Positions 15,190 through 23,020 of a DNA stretch of 27,343 bases are shown one piece after another (positions within the stretch are counted from its first letter, which is position 1; every line of letters begins with the position of its first letter). The notes beneath the pieces are model-generated. The model saw only the letters and a list, made by a program, of their open reading frames with translations, ran no database searches and was not told the origin of the DNA. The DNA lies in assembly GCA_016288175.1 (NCBI GenBank), contig JAEEYN010000143.1:1-27343 (forward strand), in the 5' to 3' direction. The DNA is from Bacillota bacterium (GTDB taxonomy: Bacteria; Bacillota; Clostridia; Christensenellales; CAG-138). The position numbers and the translations under genes are program-made.

Positions 15190-18100
15190 ATGAGCAATAA
15201 ATTCGAGCCGCTTTTCGCGGCGCTCGCAAAATCGGAAGAATACACAAGGCTGAGGGAGGATCTTTCCGCGGCGAAGGGTCCCGTCAGCGTTTTCGGCCTC
15301 GGCGAAGCGCACCGCGTCCATATCGAAGCCGCGCTCCATGCCGCGCAGGGAGGAACAACGCTGATCGTCGCCCCCTCGGCGCAGGCGGCGGCGCGCATCC
15401 ATGAGGAGCTCTCGTGCTACCATCCGGACGCAATGCTCTTCCCGATCCGCGAAATGCCGCTGAACGCGCACAGCTATGTTCAGTCCCAGGAGATCGGCTT
15501 CCGCCGCCTCCGCGTGCTGCTGCGCCTGCTTTCCGCCGAAAGCGCCGTCGTCGTTGCCCCGATCGAAGCGATCATGCAGCGCATGGCGCCGCCGGACGCG
15601 ATCCGCTCCTTCACCCACGCTGTCCGCGTCGGGATGGAGGTCTCGCCGGATGCGCTCGTCAAAAAGCTCGTCGACGCCGGCTACACGCGGGAGGAGGTCT
15701 GCGAAGGCAGGGGCCAGCTCGCGCGGCGCGGCGGCTATATCGACGTTTTCCCCGTCACGGCGGAAAACCCCGTCCGCATTGAGCTTTTCGGGGATGAAGT
15801 CGACACGATGCGCGAATTCGACCCCGTTTCCCAGCGCGGAACGGAGAACATCTCCATCGCCGTGATCCCTCCCGCGACGGAGCTGCCGCTCGACCGCGAG
15901 ATGCGGCAGAGGGGTATTGCGGCGCTGCGCGGGAAGGCCCATTACAGCGAGGAAACGGAGACGCTGCGCGAAGGCGGAGTGCCGCTGAACGCGCTGGCGC
16001 TGCTGCCCGTTTTCTGCAGGGAGGAGCTGACGCTCCTCGATTATCTCCCGCCGGACGCCGTGACGGTCCTCGACGAGCCCGCCAGGATCGACGAAAGCGC
16101 GCGCTTCGCGTATTCGCAGTTCATGGACGGCTTCGCTGCCGTCCTTCAAAGCGGCGAGGGGCATGAGATGCAGAGCGGGCTCCTCTGCGCGCCGGGAAGC
16201 GTTTTTTCGCGCCTCAACCGCAGCCGCACGGCGATGCTTTTCGCCCTCACGAGAAGCTTCCCGCCGATCCCCGCGAAGGACCTTGTGAAATTCGAAACGC
16301 GGCCTGTCCCCCGCTATATCCCCGGGGACACCGCGATCCGCGACGATATCGCCCTTTGGAAGCAGAAGGGCTTTTCCGTGCTTTTATACGCGGGCGAGCA
16401 TTATCTCCGCCTGCGGGATATGCTTGCTGACCTCGGGATCGAAGCCGCGGCCGTGCCGAAGCTCGACCGCCCGCTCGTTGAAAGGGAGCTGCTGATCGTC
16501 GGCCTCTCCCTTCCCCACGGCTTTGAGTACCCCGCGCTGCGCCTTGCCGTCGTTTCGGAATATGAGCTCTTCGGCGCGGGTTACCGCCCCGCCGCGAAGC
16601 AGCAGAAGCGCAGCACCGACAAGCTTTCCCTCTATGATCTTGCCGTCGGCGACCTCGTCGTTCACGAGGCGCACGGCATCGGCCGCTTCACCGGCGTAAA
16701 CTCGCTCGTTGTGGACGGCAAGACCCGCGATTATATCGAGATCGCCTATCAGGCGGGCGACAAGCTCTTTCTGCCGACGGATCAGCTCGACCGCGTGCAG
16801 AAATACATCGGCGGCGACGCGGAAAAGCAAAAGCTTTCGCGCCTCGGCTCCGGCGAATGGCAGAAGACCGTTGCAAGGACCCGTTCGAGCGTGCGCCAGC
16901 TCGCCTTCGACCTCGTCCGGCTTTACGGCGAACGCTCGCGGAAGAAGGGCTTCCGCTTTTCGCCCGATACGGACTGGCAGCAGCGGCTCGAGCTCAGCTT
17001 CCCCTACCGCGAAACAGCGGACCAGCTCCGTTCCATAAAGGAGATCAAGGCGGATATGGAATCCGACCGCATCATGGATCGCCTGCTCTGCGGCGACGTC
17101 GGCTACGGCAAAACGGAGGTCGCCCTCCGCGCCGCGTTCAAATGCGCGATGAACGGCAAGCAGTGCGCCTTCCTCGTTCCGACAACGATCCTCGCGCAGC
17201 AGCATTACAACACCCTCTCCTCGCGCTATGCCGGTTTCCCGATCCGCGTGGAGCTTCTTTCGCGCTTCCGCACGCCAAAGGAGCAGCAGGAGGTCAAAAA
17301 GCAGACCGCCGCCGGAACAGTCGATATCCTGATCGGCACGCACGCCCTGCTCGCGAAGGATGTTAAATTCAAGGACCTCGGATTGCTGATCGTGGATGAG
17401 GAGCAGCGCTTCGGCGTCAACCACAAGGAGCAAATCAAGGACATGAAGCGGAATGTGGATGTTTTGACCCTTTCCGCAACGCCGATACCGCGCACGCTGC
17501 ATATGAGCATGAGCGGCATCCGCGACATGAGCGTTATCGAAACGCCGCCGGAAGCGCGCTATCCGGTCCAGACCTATGTCGTCGAATATTCCGAAGCCCT
17601 CGTCCGCGAGGCGATCCTGAAGGAGATCGGCCGCGGCGGGCAGGTCTACATCGTCTATAACCGCGTGGCGACGATGGATCACTATGTTCAGGAGCTCACG
17701 GAGCTCATTCCGGAGGCGCGCATCGCCTTCGCCCACGGCCAGATGCACGAAAGGCAGCTCGAAAACACGATGCTCGATTTCCTCGAAGGGAAGTACGACG
17801 TGCTCGTCTGCTCGACGATCATCGAAAGCGGCCTCGACATTTCGAACGTCAACACCATGATTGTCGTCGACGCGGACAACATGGGCCTTTCCCAGCTCTA
17901 TCAGCTCCGCGGGCGCGTCGGGCGCGGTCAGCGCCTCGGCTACGCGTACCTCACCTACCGCCCGAACAAGGTCCTTTCGGAGGTCGCGGATAAGCGCCTC
18001 ACTGCCATCCGCGAATTCACTCAGTTCGGCGCGGGCTTCCGCATCGCGATGCGCGACCTTGAGATCCGCGGCGCCGGCGATATCCTCGGCGCGGAACAGC

Positions 18101-18642
18101 ACGGGCATATGGCGCAGGTCGGCTACGAAATGTACTGCAAGCTCATCGATACCGCGATCCGCGAAGCGAAGGGCGAGGAGATCAAGCCCGTTTTCGATAC
18201 GGTGATGGAGATCCCGATCGACGCGAACATCCCGAAAAAATACATAGCGCGCGAAACAGGTCGCATGGAAATGTATAAGCGGATTGCCGGAATTGAGGAC
18301 ATTGACTCCTTCCGCGACGTCCAGGATGAGCTTATCGATCGCTACGGCGAGATCCCGAAATGCGTTCAAAACCTTCTTGACATCTCGCTTTATAAAGCAC
18401 GCGCCTCCCGACTCGGCATAACCTCCTTCACCGTTCGGCCGGGCGAAGCGCAGTTCGTCTTTGCCCCAAATGCCCCGATCGACGGCGCAAAGCTTTTTGC
18501 AGCCGTGCCTTCGATCGACGGCGCGGTCTTAAAGGGCGGCGAACAGATCACACTTTCGATCACGAAAAAACGCGCCGAGCCCGAAACCGTTTTCCGTGCG
18601 GCAATGGATGCGGTCAACACGCTGCTCAGCTGCATTGAATGA
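15190..18642 (+). CDS. mfd: Transcription-repair coupling factor
   Basis: This is a 1150-residue protein, full family length. Mfd removes RNA polymerase stalled at lesions and recruits UvrA for nucleotide excision repair. The N-terminal third is the UvrB-like module. The RNA polymerase-interacting CarD-like domain is near residues 480-545 (VGDLVVHEAHGIGRFTG). The RecG-like translocase has the Walker A motif GYGKTE (K641), the DEEQ box (736-739) followed by RFGV, the SATPIPRT motif, and the TRG region ending in QLYQLRGRVGRG. The C-terminal autoinhibitory domain follows. The ATG at 15190 follows a GGGAG a few bases before it and lies 14 bp after hutD. A terminator at 18666 closes the unit. Mfd is constitutive in most bacteria. 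Confidence 0.98.
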   Translation: MSNKFEPLFAALAKSEEYTRLREDLSAAKGPVSVFGLGEAHRVHIEAALHAAQGGTTLIVAPSAQAAARIHEELSCYHPDAMLFPIREMPLNAHSYVQSQEIGFRRLRVLLRLLSAESAVVVAPIEAIMQRMAPPDAIRSFTHAVRVGMEVSPDALVKKLVDAGYTREEVCEGRGQLARRGGYIDVFPVTAENPVRIELFGDEVDTMREFDPVSQRGTENISIAVIPPATELPLDREMRQRGIAALRGKAHYSEETETLREGGVPLNALALLPVFCREELTLLDYLPPDAVTVLDEPARIDESARFAYSQFMDGFAAVLQSGEGHEMQSGLLCAPGSVFSRLNRSRTAMLFALTRSFPPIPAKDLVKFETRPVPRYIPGDTAIRDDIALWKQKGFSVLLYAGEHYLRLRDMLADLGIEAAAVPKLDRPLVERELLIVGLSLPHGFEYPALRLAVVSEYELFGAGYRPAAKQQKRSTDKLSLYDLAVGDLVVHEAHGIGRFTGVNSLVVDGKTRDYIEIAYQAGDKLFLPTDQLDRVQKYIGGDAEKQKLSRLGSGEWQKTVARTRSSVRQLAFDLVRLYGERSRKKGFRFSPDTDWQQRLELSFPYRETADQLRSIKEIKADMESDRIMDRLLCGDVGYGKTEVALRAAFKCAMNGKQCAFLVPTTILAQQHYNTLSSRYAGFPIRVELLSRFRTPKEQQEVKKQTAAGTVDILIGTHALLAKDVKFKDLGLLIVDEEQRFGVNHKEQIKDMKRNVDVLTLSATPIPRTLHMSMSGIRDMSVIETPPEARYPVQTYVVEYSEALVREAILKEIGRGGQVYIVYNRVATMDHYVQELTELIPEARIAFAHGQMHERQLENTMLDFLEGKYDVLVCSTIIESGLDISNVNTMIVVDADNMGLSQLYQLRGRVGRGQRLGYAYLTYRPNKVLSEVADKRLTAIREFTQFGAGFRIAMRDLEIRGAGDILGAEQHGHMAQVGYEMYCKLIDTAIREAKGEEIKPVFDTVMEIPIDANIPKKYIARETGRMEMYKRIAGIEDIDSFRDVQDELIDRYGEIPKCVQNLLDISLYKARASRLGITSFTVRPGEAQFVFAPNAPIDGAKLFAAVPSIDGAVLKGGEQITLSITKKRAEPETVFRAAMDAVNTLLSCIE

Positions 18643-18665
18643 GCATAGCAGCTCCGAATTAAAGA

Positions 18666-18705
18666 AAAGGGGATCTTGCGTAAGGCAAAATCCCCTTTGT
18701 TTTTA
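18666..18705. terminator. Bidirectional terminator between mfd and the EamA transporter
   Basis: AAAGGGGAT (18666-18674) pairs with ATCCCCTTT (18690-18698), with an inner TTGC/GCAA stem. GTTTTTA follows on the plus strand, and TTTTCTTT follows on the minus strand. Confidence 0.88.
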
Positions 18706-18717
18706 TAGAGCTTTTTT

Positions 18718-19773
18718 CTATACAGTCACACCGTGCTCATGTGCAAGTTCCTTGCCACTGTGGTGGTGCGTGTGGTTTTCACCGGGTGCATAATGATTAT
18801 GCGGGTGAGAGTGACGGATCTCGTGCGTATGGATAACGCCGTTATGCGAGTGAGTGCAGGTATGCGTATGCTCATGGGTATGGGTTCGGATCAGCGTATC
18901 CGCGACAACGAGCGCAGTGCCGCCGATCATAACAGCAAGCGCGACCAGATAATTGGCCGTCAGCTTCTCCCGCAGGAACACGAACGCAAGCAGCGAACCG
19001 ACGAACGGAGCAGCGGCATAGTAAGCGCTGGTTTTCGCAGCGCCAAGCGTATTCTGCGCGCGGACGTAAAGGAAAATTGAAAGGCCGTAAGCAACAAAAC
19101 CAAGAACGAGCGCAATGCCGATATATTGGATCGCGGGAAGCTTTTCGCCGCTCGCAAGAGCGATTATCAGCGAACCCGCTCCCGAAAAAAAGCCCTTCAG
19201 CACAACGATCTCATAGGTGCTCTTGTCCGAAATTTTGCGTGTGCAGTTGTTTTCAAGCCCCCAGCAGAGCGTTGCGCCGAGCACGAACAGCGACCCCGTC
19301 GAAAAGCGCAGCCCGTCAGTCCCGTCGAAGGAGAGTATGATGCTTGACGCTGTGATCAGCAGAATCGCGAGCCACAGGCGCTTCGACACAGCCTCGCGGA
19401 ACAGCGCGAGGGCGATGACTGTTGTTGCGACGATCTCGAAATTACCGAGCAGGGAAGCGTTCGCGGCGCTGCCGAGGCGTATTCCGAGCATCAAAAAGAT
19501 CGGCGCAGCAATATCGAGAACAATCATCCCGATGACATACGGCAGATCGGTCTTCGCGAGTCTTTCGGATTTCTCCCTGTCCTTTTTATTGAACAACGAA
19601 AGAATCCCTATGCCCGCGCCTGCGCCGAGGTACAGGAAGGCTGCCATCAGCTTTGGCGGCACATTCGCAAGCAGAAGTTTGGAAACCGGAACGTTAACGG
19701 CATAGAAAACCGCTGCCAGGATCGCAAGAATTATCGCATGTATCCTTTTATCTCCGAGTTTAGAGCCATTCAC
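18718..19773 (-). CDS. EamA/DMT family transporter with histidine-rich C-terminal tail
   Basis: This is a 351-residue protein with about ten hydrophobic segments in two EamA repeats, as in drug/metabolite transporters. It starts at a GTG (19773), with AGGAGG about 9-10 bases upstream. Residues 297-351 are a hydrophilic tail holding 18 histidines in 55 residues (THTHEHTHTCTHSH..., HSHPHNH, HTHHH). Such tails bind Zn, Ni, Co or Cu in other proteins. The membrane part gives no substrate. The tail sits after the last membrane segment, so in a ten-segment topology it would be cytoplasmic. The tail is unusual but compatible with metal binding, buffering or sensing. It is separated from the aldo/keto reductase gene upstream by 157 bp of hairpins. 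Confidence 0.85.
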   Translation of the reverse strand: MNGSKLGDKRIHAIILAILAAVFYAVNVPVSKLLLANVPPKLMAAFLYLGAGAGIGILSLFNKKDREKSERLAKTDLPYVIGMIVLDIAAPIFLMLGIRLGSAANASLLGNFEIVATTVIALALFREAVSKRLWLAILLITASSIILSFDGTDGLRFSTGSLFVLGATLCWGLENNCTRKISDKSTYEIVVLKGFFSGAGSLIIALASGEKLPAIQYIGIALVLGFVAYGLSIFLYVRAQNTLGAAKTSAYYAAAPFVGSLLAFVFLREKLTANYLVALAVMIGGTALVVADTLIRTHTHEHTHTCTHSHNGVIHTHEIRHSHPHNHYAPGENHTHHHSGKELAHEHGVTV

Positions 19774-19806
19774 AGTGAATGTCCCTCCTCTTGATTTGGT
19801 TTGCAG

Positions 19807-19845
19807 CCGTTCTTTGTTCTGAACGGTTTGCAGCGCCTTTGGCGC
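19807..19845. repeat. Two short hairpins upstream of the EamA gene
   Basis: CCGTTC/GAACGG (19807-19812, 19821-19826) is followed by GCGCC-TTT-GGCGC (19833-19845). They lie between the EamA gene and the large palindrome and would be in its 5' leader. No T-run on the minus strand argues for a conventional terminator. Confidence 0.5.
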
Positions 19846-19878
19846 AGGCGCTTCCTTCTTTATCCGTTTTCGCAGTTC

Positions 19879-19912
19879 CGCGGGTCAGCGCGCCGCGGCG
19901 CGCTGACCCGCG
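19879..19912. repeat. Perfect 34-bp GC-rich palindrome
   Basis: Both 17-base halves match exactly: CGCGGGTCAGCGCGCCG and its reverse complement, meeting between 19895 and 19896. The half-site 14-mer GCGGGTCAGCGCGC also occurs alone at 7025-7038, in the gap beside arcC. Confidence 0.85.
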
Positions 19913-19916
19913 CGGG

Positions 19917-19946
19917 AGAATTTGAGGGCTTTAGCCCTCAAATTCT
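19917..19946. repeat. 13-bp inverted repeat around the aldo/keto reductase stop codon
   Basis: AGAATTTGAGGGC (19917-19929) is a perfect inverted copy of 19934-19946, with a 4-base loop that contains the stop codon region. One arm encodes the last codons of the reductase (EFEG). On the plus strand it is followed by TTTT, which resembles a terminator, although no plus-strand gene precedes it. Confidence 0.8.
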
Positions 19947-20938
19947 TTTGCTGCCTTTTTGAGCATTTCTCGGATGGGGAGACCATAGGGGCAGCGAGGT
20001 TCGCATTTGCCGCATCCGATGCAGGCGCTGGCCTTGACCTTCAGCCCGCTGTAGCGGTCCTTCGCCCAGTCGGCAAGGCCGTATCTTTCAAGATAGCCGG
20101 CGAAGAGGAATACGCTCGGGATGCTGATCCCGACGGTGCAGGGGGCGCAGTAGTTGCAGCGGCGGCAGAAATTGCCCGTCAGCTCGCTCCTGATCTTTGC
20201 AACGCGCGCAAGCTCATCCTCATCGAGCGGTGCGCTGTTCATGCCGGCCTTCGCGTTCGCTCGAACTTCCTCCGCGCTATACATTCCGGGGATCGAGATG
20301 GTAACCAGCTCGTTCGCGGCAATATAGCGCATCGCTGCTTCGCCGTCCTCGATCGCGCCGCCCGCAAGGGGCTTCATCGCTATAAAGCCGATGTTCTTTT
20401 CGCGGCAGAGGGGAAGAAGCTCCTCGCACTGGCTCTCCACAATGTTATACGGGAACATGATCGTTTCCACCCAGTCGAGCTCGAGCGCGCGCTTGAAAAC
20501 GGCGATCGCGTGCGCGGTGATGCCGATATGGCGGATCTTCCCCGCCGCTTTCGCTTCCATCAGCGCTTCGAGAGCGCCGCCCGGCGCAAGAACGGCGTCG
20601 AGCTGATCCATGCTCGGATTATGCACCTGATAGAGATCGATGTGGTCGGTGCGGAGGTTGTGAAGGCTCGTTTCGATATCCTTCGCCATGCCGGCCCTGT
20701 CGCGGGCCATGCTCTTCGTTGCGAGGATGAACTGGCCGCGGCGGCCTTCGATCGCGGCGCCGATCCATTCTTCGCTGACGGTGTAGCCGCGGGCGGTATC
20801 GATATAGTTGATCCCGTTTTCGACAAGCGCTTCGATCAGCGCAGGCGCTTCATCCTTTTCGATCCTCTGGATCGGGATCCCGCCGAAGCCGACGCGGGAA
20901 ACGCAAAGACCGGTTTTTCCGAGAGTGACATACTGCAT
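19931..20938 (-). CDS. Aldo/keto reductase with C-terminal 4Fe-4S domain
   Basis: This is a 335-residue protein of the ferredoxin-containing aldo/keto reductase group (COG1453). The barrel keeps the catalytic set: D47 in DTARGY, Y52, K75 in ATKSM and H106 in DLYQVHNPS. The C-terminus has CxxCxxCxxC (C248, C251, C254, C257) and a ferredoxin CxxCxxCxxxCP (C296, C299, C302, C306), so it should bind iron-sulfur clusters, typical of anaerobes. Natural substrates of this group are mostly unknown. The ATG at 20938 has AGGAG about 8 bases upstream. An in-frame ATG at 20980 would overlap the end of the MBL gene and has no good binding site. It lies 32 bp after the MBL gene on the same strand, probably one transcript. 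Its stop codon lies in an inverted repeat. Confidence 0.92.
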   Translation of the reverse strand: MQYVTLGKTGLCVSRVGFGGIPIQRIEKDEAPALIEALVENGINYIDTARGYTVSEEWIGAAIEGRRGQFILATKSMARDRAGMAKDIETSLHNLRTDHIDLYQVHNPSMDQLDAVLAPGGALEALMEAKAAGKIRHIGITAHAIAVFKRALELDWVETIMFPYNIVESQCEELLPLCREKNIGFIAMKPLAGGAIEDGEAAMRYIAANELVTISIPGMYSAEEVRANAKAGMNSAPLDEDELARVAKIRSELTGNFCRRCNYCAPCTVGISIPSVFLFAGYLERYGLADWAKDRYSGLKVKASACIGCGKCEPRCPYGLPIREMLKKAAKEFEG

Positions 20939-20970
20939 AACGGTTCTCCTGTTTCGTTTTTTTAATTTAT

Positions 20971-22605
20971 TCAATCCCATTTTTTGATCAGGTTATTGAG
21001 TTCTTTAAGCAGGCGCTCCTTGTCGCCGTTGCTCCTCGATTCCGCTTTCTTGACGATCGTCGAAAGGCGCTTCAGTGCGCGGCGGATATCGCCCGTCAGC
21101 TGCTTCCCGCGAACGGCGCCGCGGCTCAGAACGGTCCGTTCGTCGCCGTTTTCAGCCTTCTTCACCGAAACGGGGATGCCCTCCGTAATGCGGATGAACT
21201 CGTTTTTCAGCGGGTCGAATTCGGTGCCGCTGTACGGCGCGAAGGTCTCATAGCCGAGCTCGTCGTGAAGCAGATCCGCGAATTCCGAACAGACGGCGTC
21301 GTCGCCGTGGTTGACGAAAACGCGGGCTGGCTTTTCATAGAAGCCGTTCAGCCAATCGATGAGCCCAGCCTTGTCCGCGTGGCCGCTCGAACCGTAAAGG
21401 AACGCGATCTCCGCGCGAACGGCGATGGTCTCGCCGAAAAGCTTCACCCTCTCCGCGCCGTCGAGGATCATTCTTCCGAGCGTTCCGGGCGTCTGGAAGC
21501 CGACGAAAAGGATCGTCGATTCCGGCCGCCAGAGATTATGCTTGAGGTGATGGCGGATACGGCCCGCTTCGCACATGCCGCTTGCGGAAATGATGACCTT
21601 CGGCTCCGGATCCTCGTTGAGCGCCTTCGATTCCTCCGCGGAAACGCTGGGTTCGAGGCCTTCGAAATAGAGCGGGTTGATGCCGCGGCGGATAAGGTCG
21701 GCGGTCGCTTCATCGAAAAACGAAGGATCGGACTGCAGGAAGATGCTCGTAGCTTCCTCCGCGAGGGGGCTGTCGACAACAACGCGGAATCGGTCGTGGC
21801 CCTTGATGCGGCCGTCAAGCTTCGCAAGGCGGATCAGGTAAAGTATCTCCTGCGTCCTGCCGACGGCGAAGCTCGGGATGATGACGTTGCCGCCGCGGTC
21901 GAGCGTCCGCTGGATGACCTCCGCGAGCATCCCGACATAATCGCAGTCGACTTTTTCATGCAGGCGGTCGCCGTAGGTCGATTCGATCATGACGTAATCC
22001 GCCTCGTGGATCGGCGTCGGGTCCTTCAGGATCGGTTTTTCCCTGTTGCCGATGTCGCCGCTGAAAACGAATTTCTTCGTTTCGCCGCCCTCGGTTAGCC
22101 AGGTCTCGATCGCCGCGGAGCCGAGAAGATGTCCGTTATCGGTGAAGCTGATCTCCACTCCCTCGAGGATGCGGATGCGTTTGCCGCAGTCGACGGGGCG
22201 GAGCAGGCGGAGAAGCCCGAGAGCATCCTGCATTGTATAGACGGGTTCCGTGACCGGGTCGTCCGAACGCTTGCGCTTGCGGTTCTTCCATTCCGCGTCG
22301 CTTTCCTGGATCTCCGCGCAGTCGCGAAGCATGATATCCACAAGCCCGCAGCTCGCGCGGGTCGCATAGACCTTCCCGCGGAAGCCCTGCTTATAGAGCA
22401 GCGGCAGATTGCCGGAGTGGTCGATATGCGCGTGGGTCAGGAGCACCGCGTCGATCTCGCCCGCCGGAACAGGCAGGCTTTGATTGACGAAAACATCCTT
22501 GCCCTGCTCCATGCCGCAGTCGACGAGCAGTTTTTCGTTGTTGAGCTCGATCAGAGTCAGGCTGCCCGTAACTTCATGGGCTGCACCGAGAAACGTTATC
22601 TTCAT
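20971..22605 (-). CDS. MBL-fold/beta-CASP hydrolase (RNA-processing exonuclease-like)
   Basis: This is a 544-residue zinc-dependent hydrolase related to CPSF73/RNase J-type nucleases, but of the bacterial group with unknown targets. The metallo-beta-lactamase half has H58, H60, D62 and H63 in THAHIDHSGN, a VDCGMEQG strand, GDIGN, and ESTYGDRLH. The beta-CASP domain contains PSFAVGRTQEIL and SASGMCEAGRIRHHL. The RMMBL part has FVGFQTPGTLGR and GSSGHADK, with the final histidine in VNHGD. A basic helical tail (KRLSTIVKKAESRSN) closes the protein. The ATG at 22605 follows GGGAGG by about 9 bases. The promoter at 22625-22653 likely drives it together with the aldo/keto reductase gene downstream. 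Confidence 0.9.
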   Translation of the reverse strand: MKITFLGAAHEVTGSLTLIELNNEKLLVDCGMEQGKDVFVNQSLPVPAGEIDAVLLTHAHIDHSGNLPLLYKQGFRGKVYATRASCGLVDIMLRDCAEIQESDAEWKNRKRKRSDDPVTEPVYTMQDALGLLRLLRPVDCGKRIRILEGVEISFTDNGHLLGSAAIETWLTEGGETKKFVFSGDIGNREKPILKDPTPIHEADYVMIESTYGDRLHEKVDCDYVGMLAEVIQRTLDRGGNVIIPSFAVGRTQEILYLIRLAKLDGRIKGHDRFRVVVDSPLAEEATSIFLQSDPSFFDEATADLIRRGINPLYFEGLEPSVSAEESKALNEDPEPKVIISASGMCEAGRIRHHLKHNLWRPESTILFVGFQTPGTLGRMILDGAERVKLFGETIAVRAEIAFLYGSSGHADKAGLIDWLNGFYEKPARVFVNHGDDAVCSEFADLLHDELGYETFAPYSGTEFDPLKNEFIRITEGIPVSVKKAENGDERTVLSRGAVRGKQLTGDIRRALKRLSTIVKKAESRSNGDKERLLKELNNLIKKWD

Positions 22606-22624
22606 TCGCTTTCACCTCCCCTTT

Positions 22625-22653
22625 ATTATAGTGTTTTTCCTGCCGGACCGCAA
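22625..22653 (-). promoter_or_regulatory. Promoter of the MBL-aldo/keto reductase operon
   Basis: On the minus strand, a perfect TATAAT (complement of 22625-22630) has TTGCGG 17 bp upstream (complement of 22648-22653). The transcript would start only about 12 bases before the ATG's ribosome binding site. Confidence 0.6.
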
Positions 22654-22701
22654 CCTTTCCCCGGGAAAAAAAGCGCCTTCATTTCCAAAAACGCCAAAAG
22701 A

Positions 22702-22731
22702 CCGAAAGCCGCGGTAACCCGCGGCTTCCGG
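22702..22731 (-). terminator. Terminator-like hairpin on the leftward transcript
   Basis: AAGCCGCGG (22706-22714) pairs with CCGCGGCTT (22719-22727) around TAAC, extended by CCG/CGG outside. On the minus strand it is followed by a T-rich stretch (TCTTTTGGCGTTTTT). It would stop a transcript coming from the MerR-type promoter at 22866-22896 after roughly 160 nt. Confidence 0.6.
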
Positions 22732-22836
22732 CCAAGAAAGGAACACTATGCAGTCTCTGACGGCAGAATCCTGCATATAGCTGCCCTTTTCGCGGCGGCA
22801 GCGACCGCTCCTATGAAACGGCACCGCAAAAGACTA

Positions 22837-22865
22837 TTGCGCGGCATCCTCTGCGGTGCTATAAT
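22837..22865 (+). promoter_or_regulatory. Candidate rightward promoter for merR
   Basis: TTGCGC (22837-22842) and a perfect TATAAT (22860-22865) are 17 bp apart. The -10 abuts the MerR-type operator at 22875-22891, so the regulator could control its own synthesis. The leader before merR would be about 150 bases. Confidence 0.5.
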
Positions 22866-22896
22866 AATGTACAGTATAACGTAACGGGATAGTCAA
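22866..22896 (-). promoter_or_regulatory. MerR-type promoter and operator, facing left
   Basis: On the minus strand, TTGACT (complement of 22891-22896) and TACATT (complement of 22866-22871) are separated by 19 bp, the over-long spacing characteristic of MerR-activated promoters. The spacer holds an imperfect dyad TATnnCGTnACGnnATA (22875-22891, centred on 22883). It lies 125-155 bp ahead of the merR start, on the other strand. The assignment combines visible sequence with family knowledge; binding is inferred. Confidence 0.65.
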
Positions 22897-23020
22897 GCCC
22901 TTTTTGAAAAAAAGTTTTGGCAAAAACTGTCCTAATCGGAAAAAACCGCCATTTTTTGCGATTTTTCAAGCAATCACGCAAAAATAACAGAAAGGCAGCG
23001 CCTGCGGAGGGGCATGAACA

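Larger units (their letters stand above)
22606..23020. other. 415-bp intergenic region between the MBL gene and merR
   Basis: No convincing protein gene was seen here. The region holds, left to right: the MBL promoter, a terminator-type hairpin oriented leftwards (22702-22731), about 130 bp without a clear gene, a MerR-type promoter/operator facing left (22866-22896) with an overlapping rightward -10 box, and an A/T-rich stretch before the merR ribosome binding site. Short frames are present on both strands (for example a 33-codon minus-strand frame starting near 22855) but none has a good Shine-Dalgarno sequence. Confidence 0.6.

Noticed and set aside
16384..18369. Long minus-strand open frame inside mfd (661 codons)
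   Set aside because: It lies wholly within mfd, whose motifs are all intact on the plus strand. The antisense protein has no recognisable domain.
19917..19950. Terminator for a plus-strand gene at the aldo/keto reductase 3' end
   Set aside because: The nearest plus-strand gene (mfd) ends 1.3 kb upstream and has its own terminator, so the T-run is probably incidental.
22749..22781. Ten-codon plus-strand frame MQSLTAESCI after AAAGGA
   Set aside because: It is very short, does not lead into a gene, and is on the strand opposite to the neighbouring transcript. It is most likely chance.
22612..22824. 70-codon minus-strand frame upstream of the MBL gene
   Set aside because: It covers the terminator-like hairpin and the MBL promoter and lacks a ribosome binding site. 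It may still be considered if transcription from 22866 is shown.
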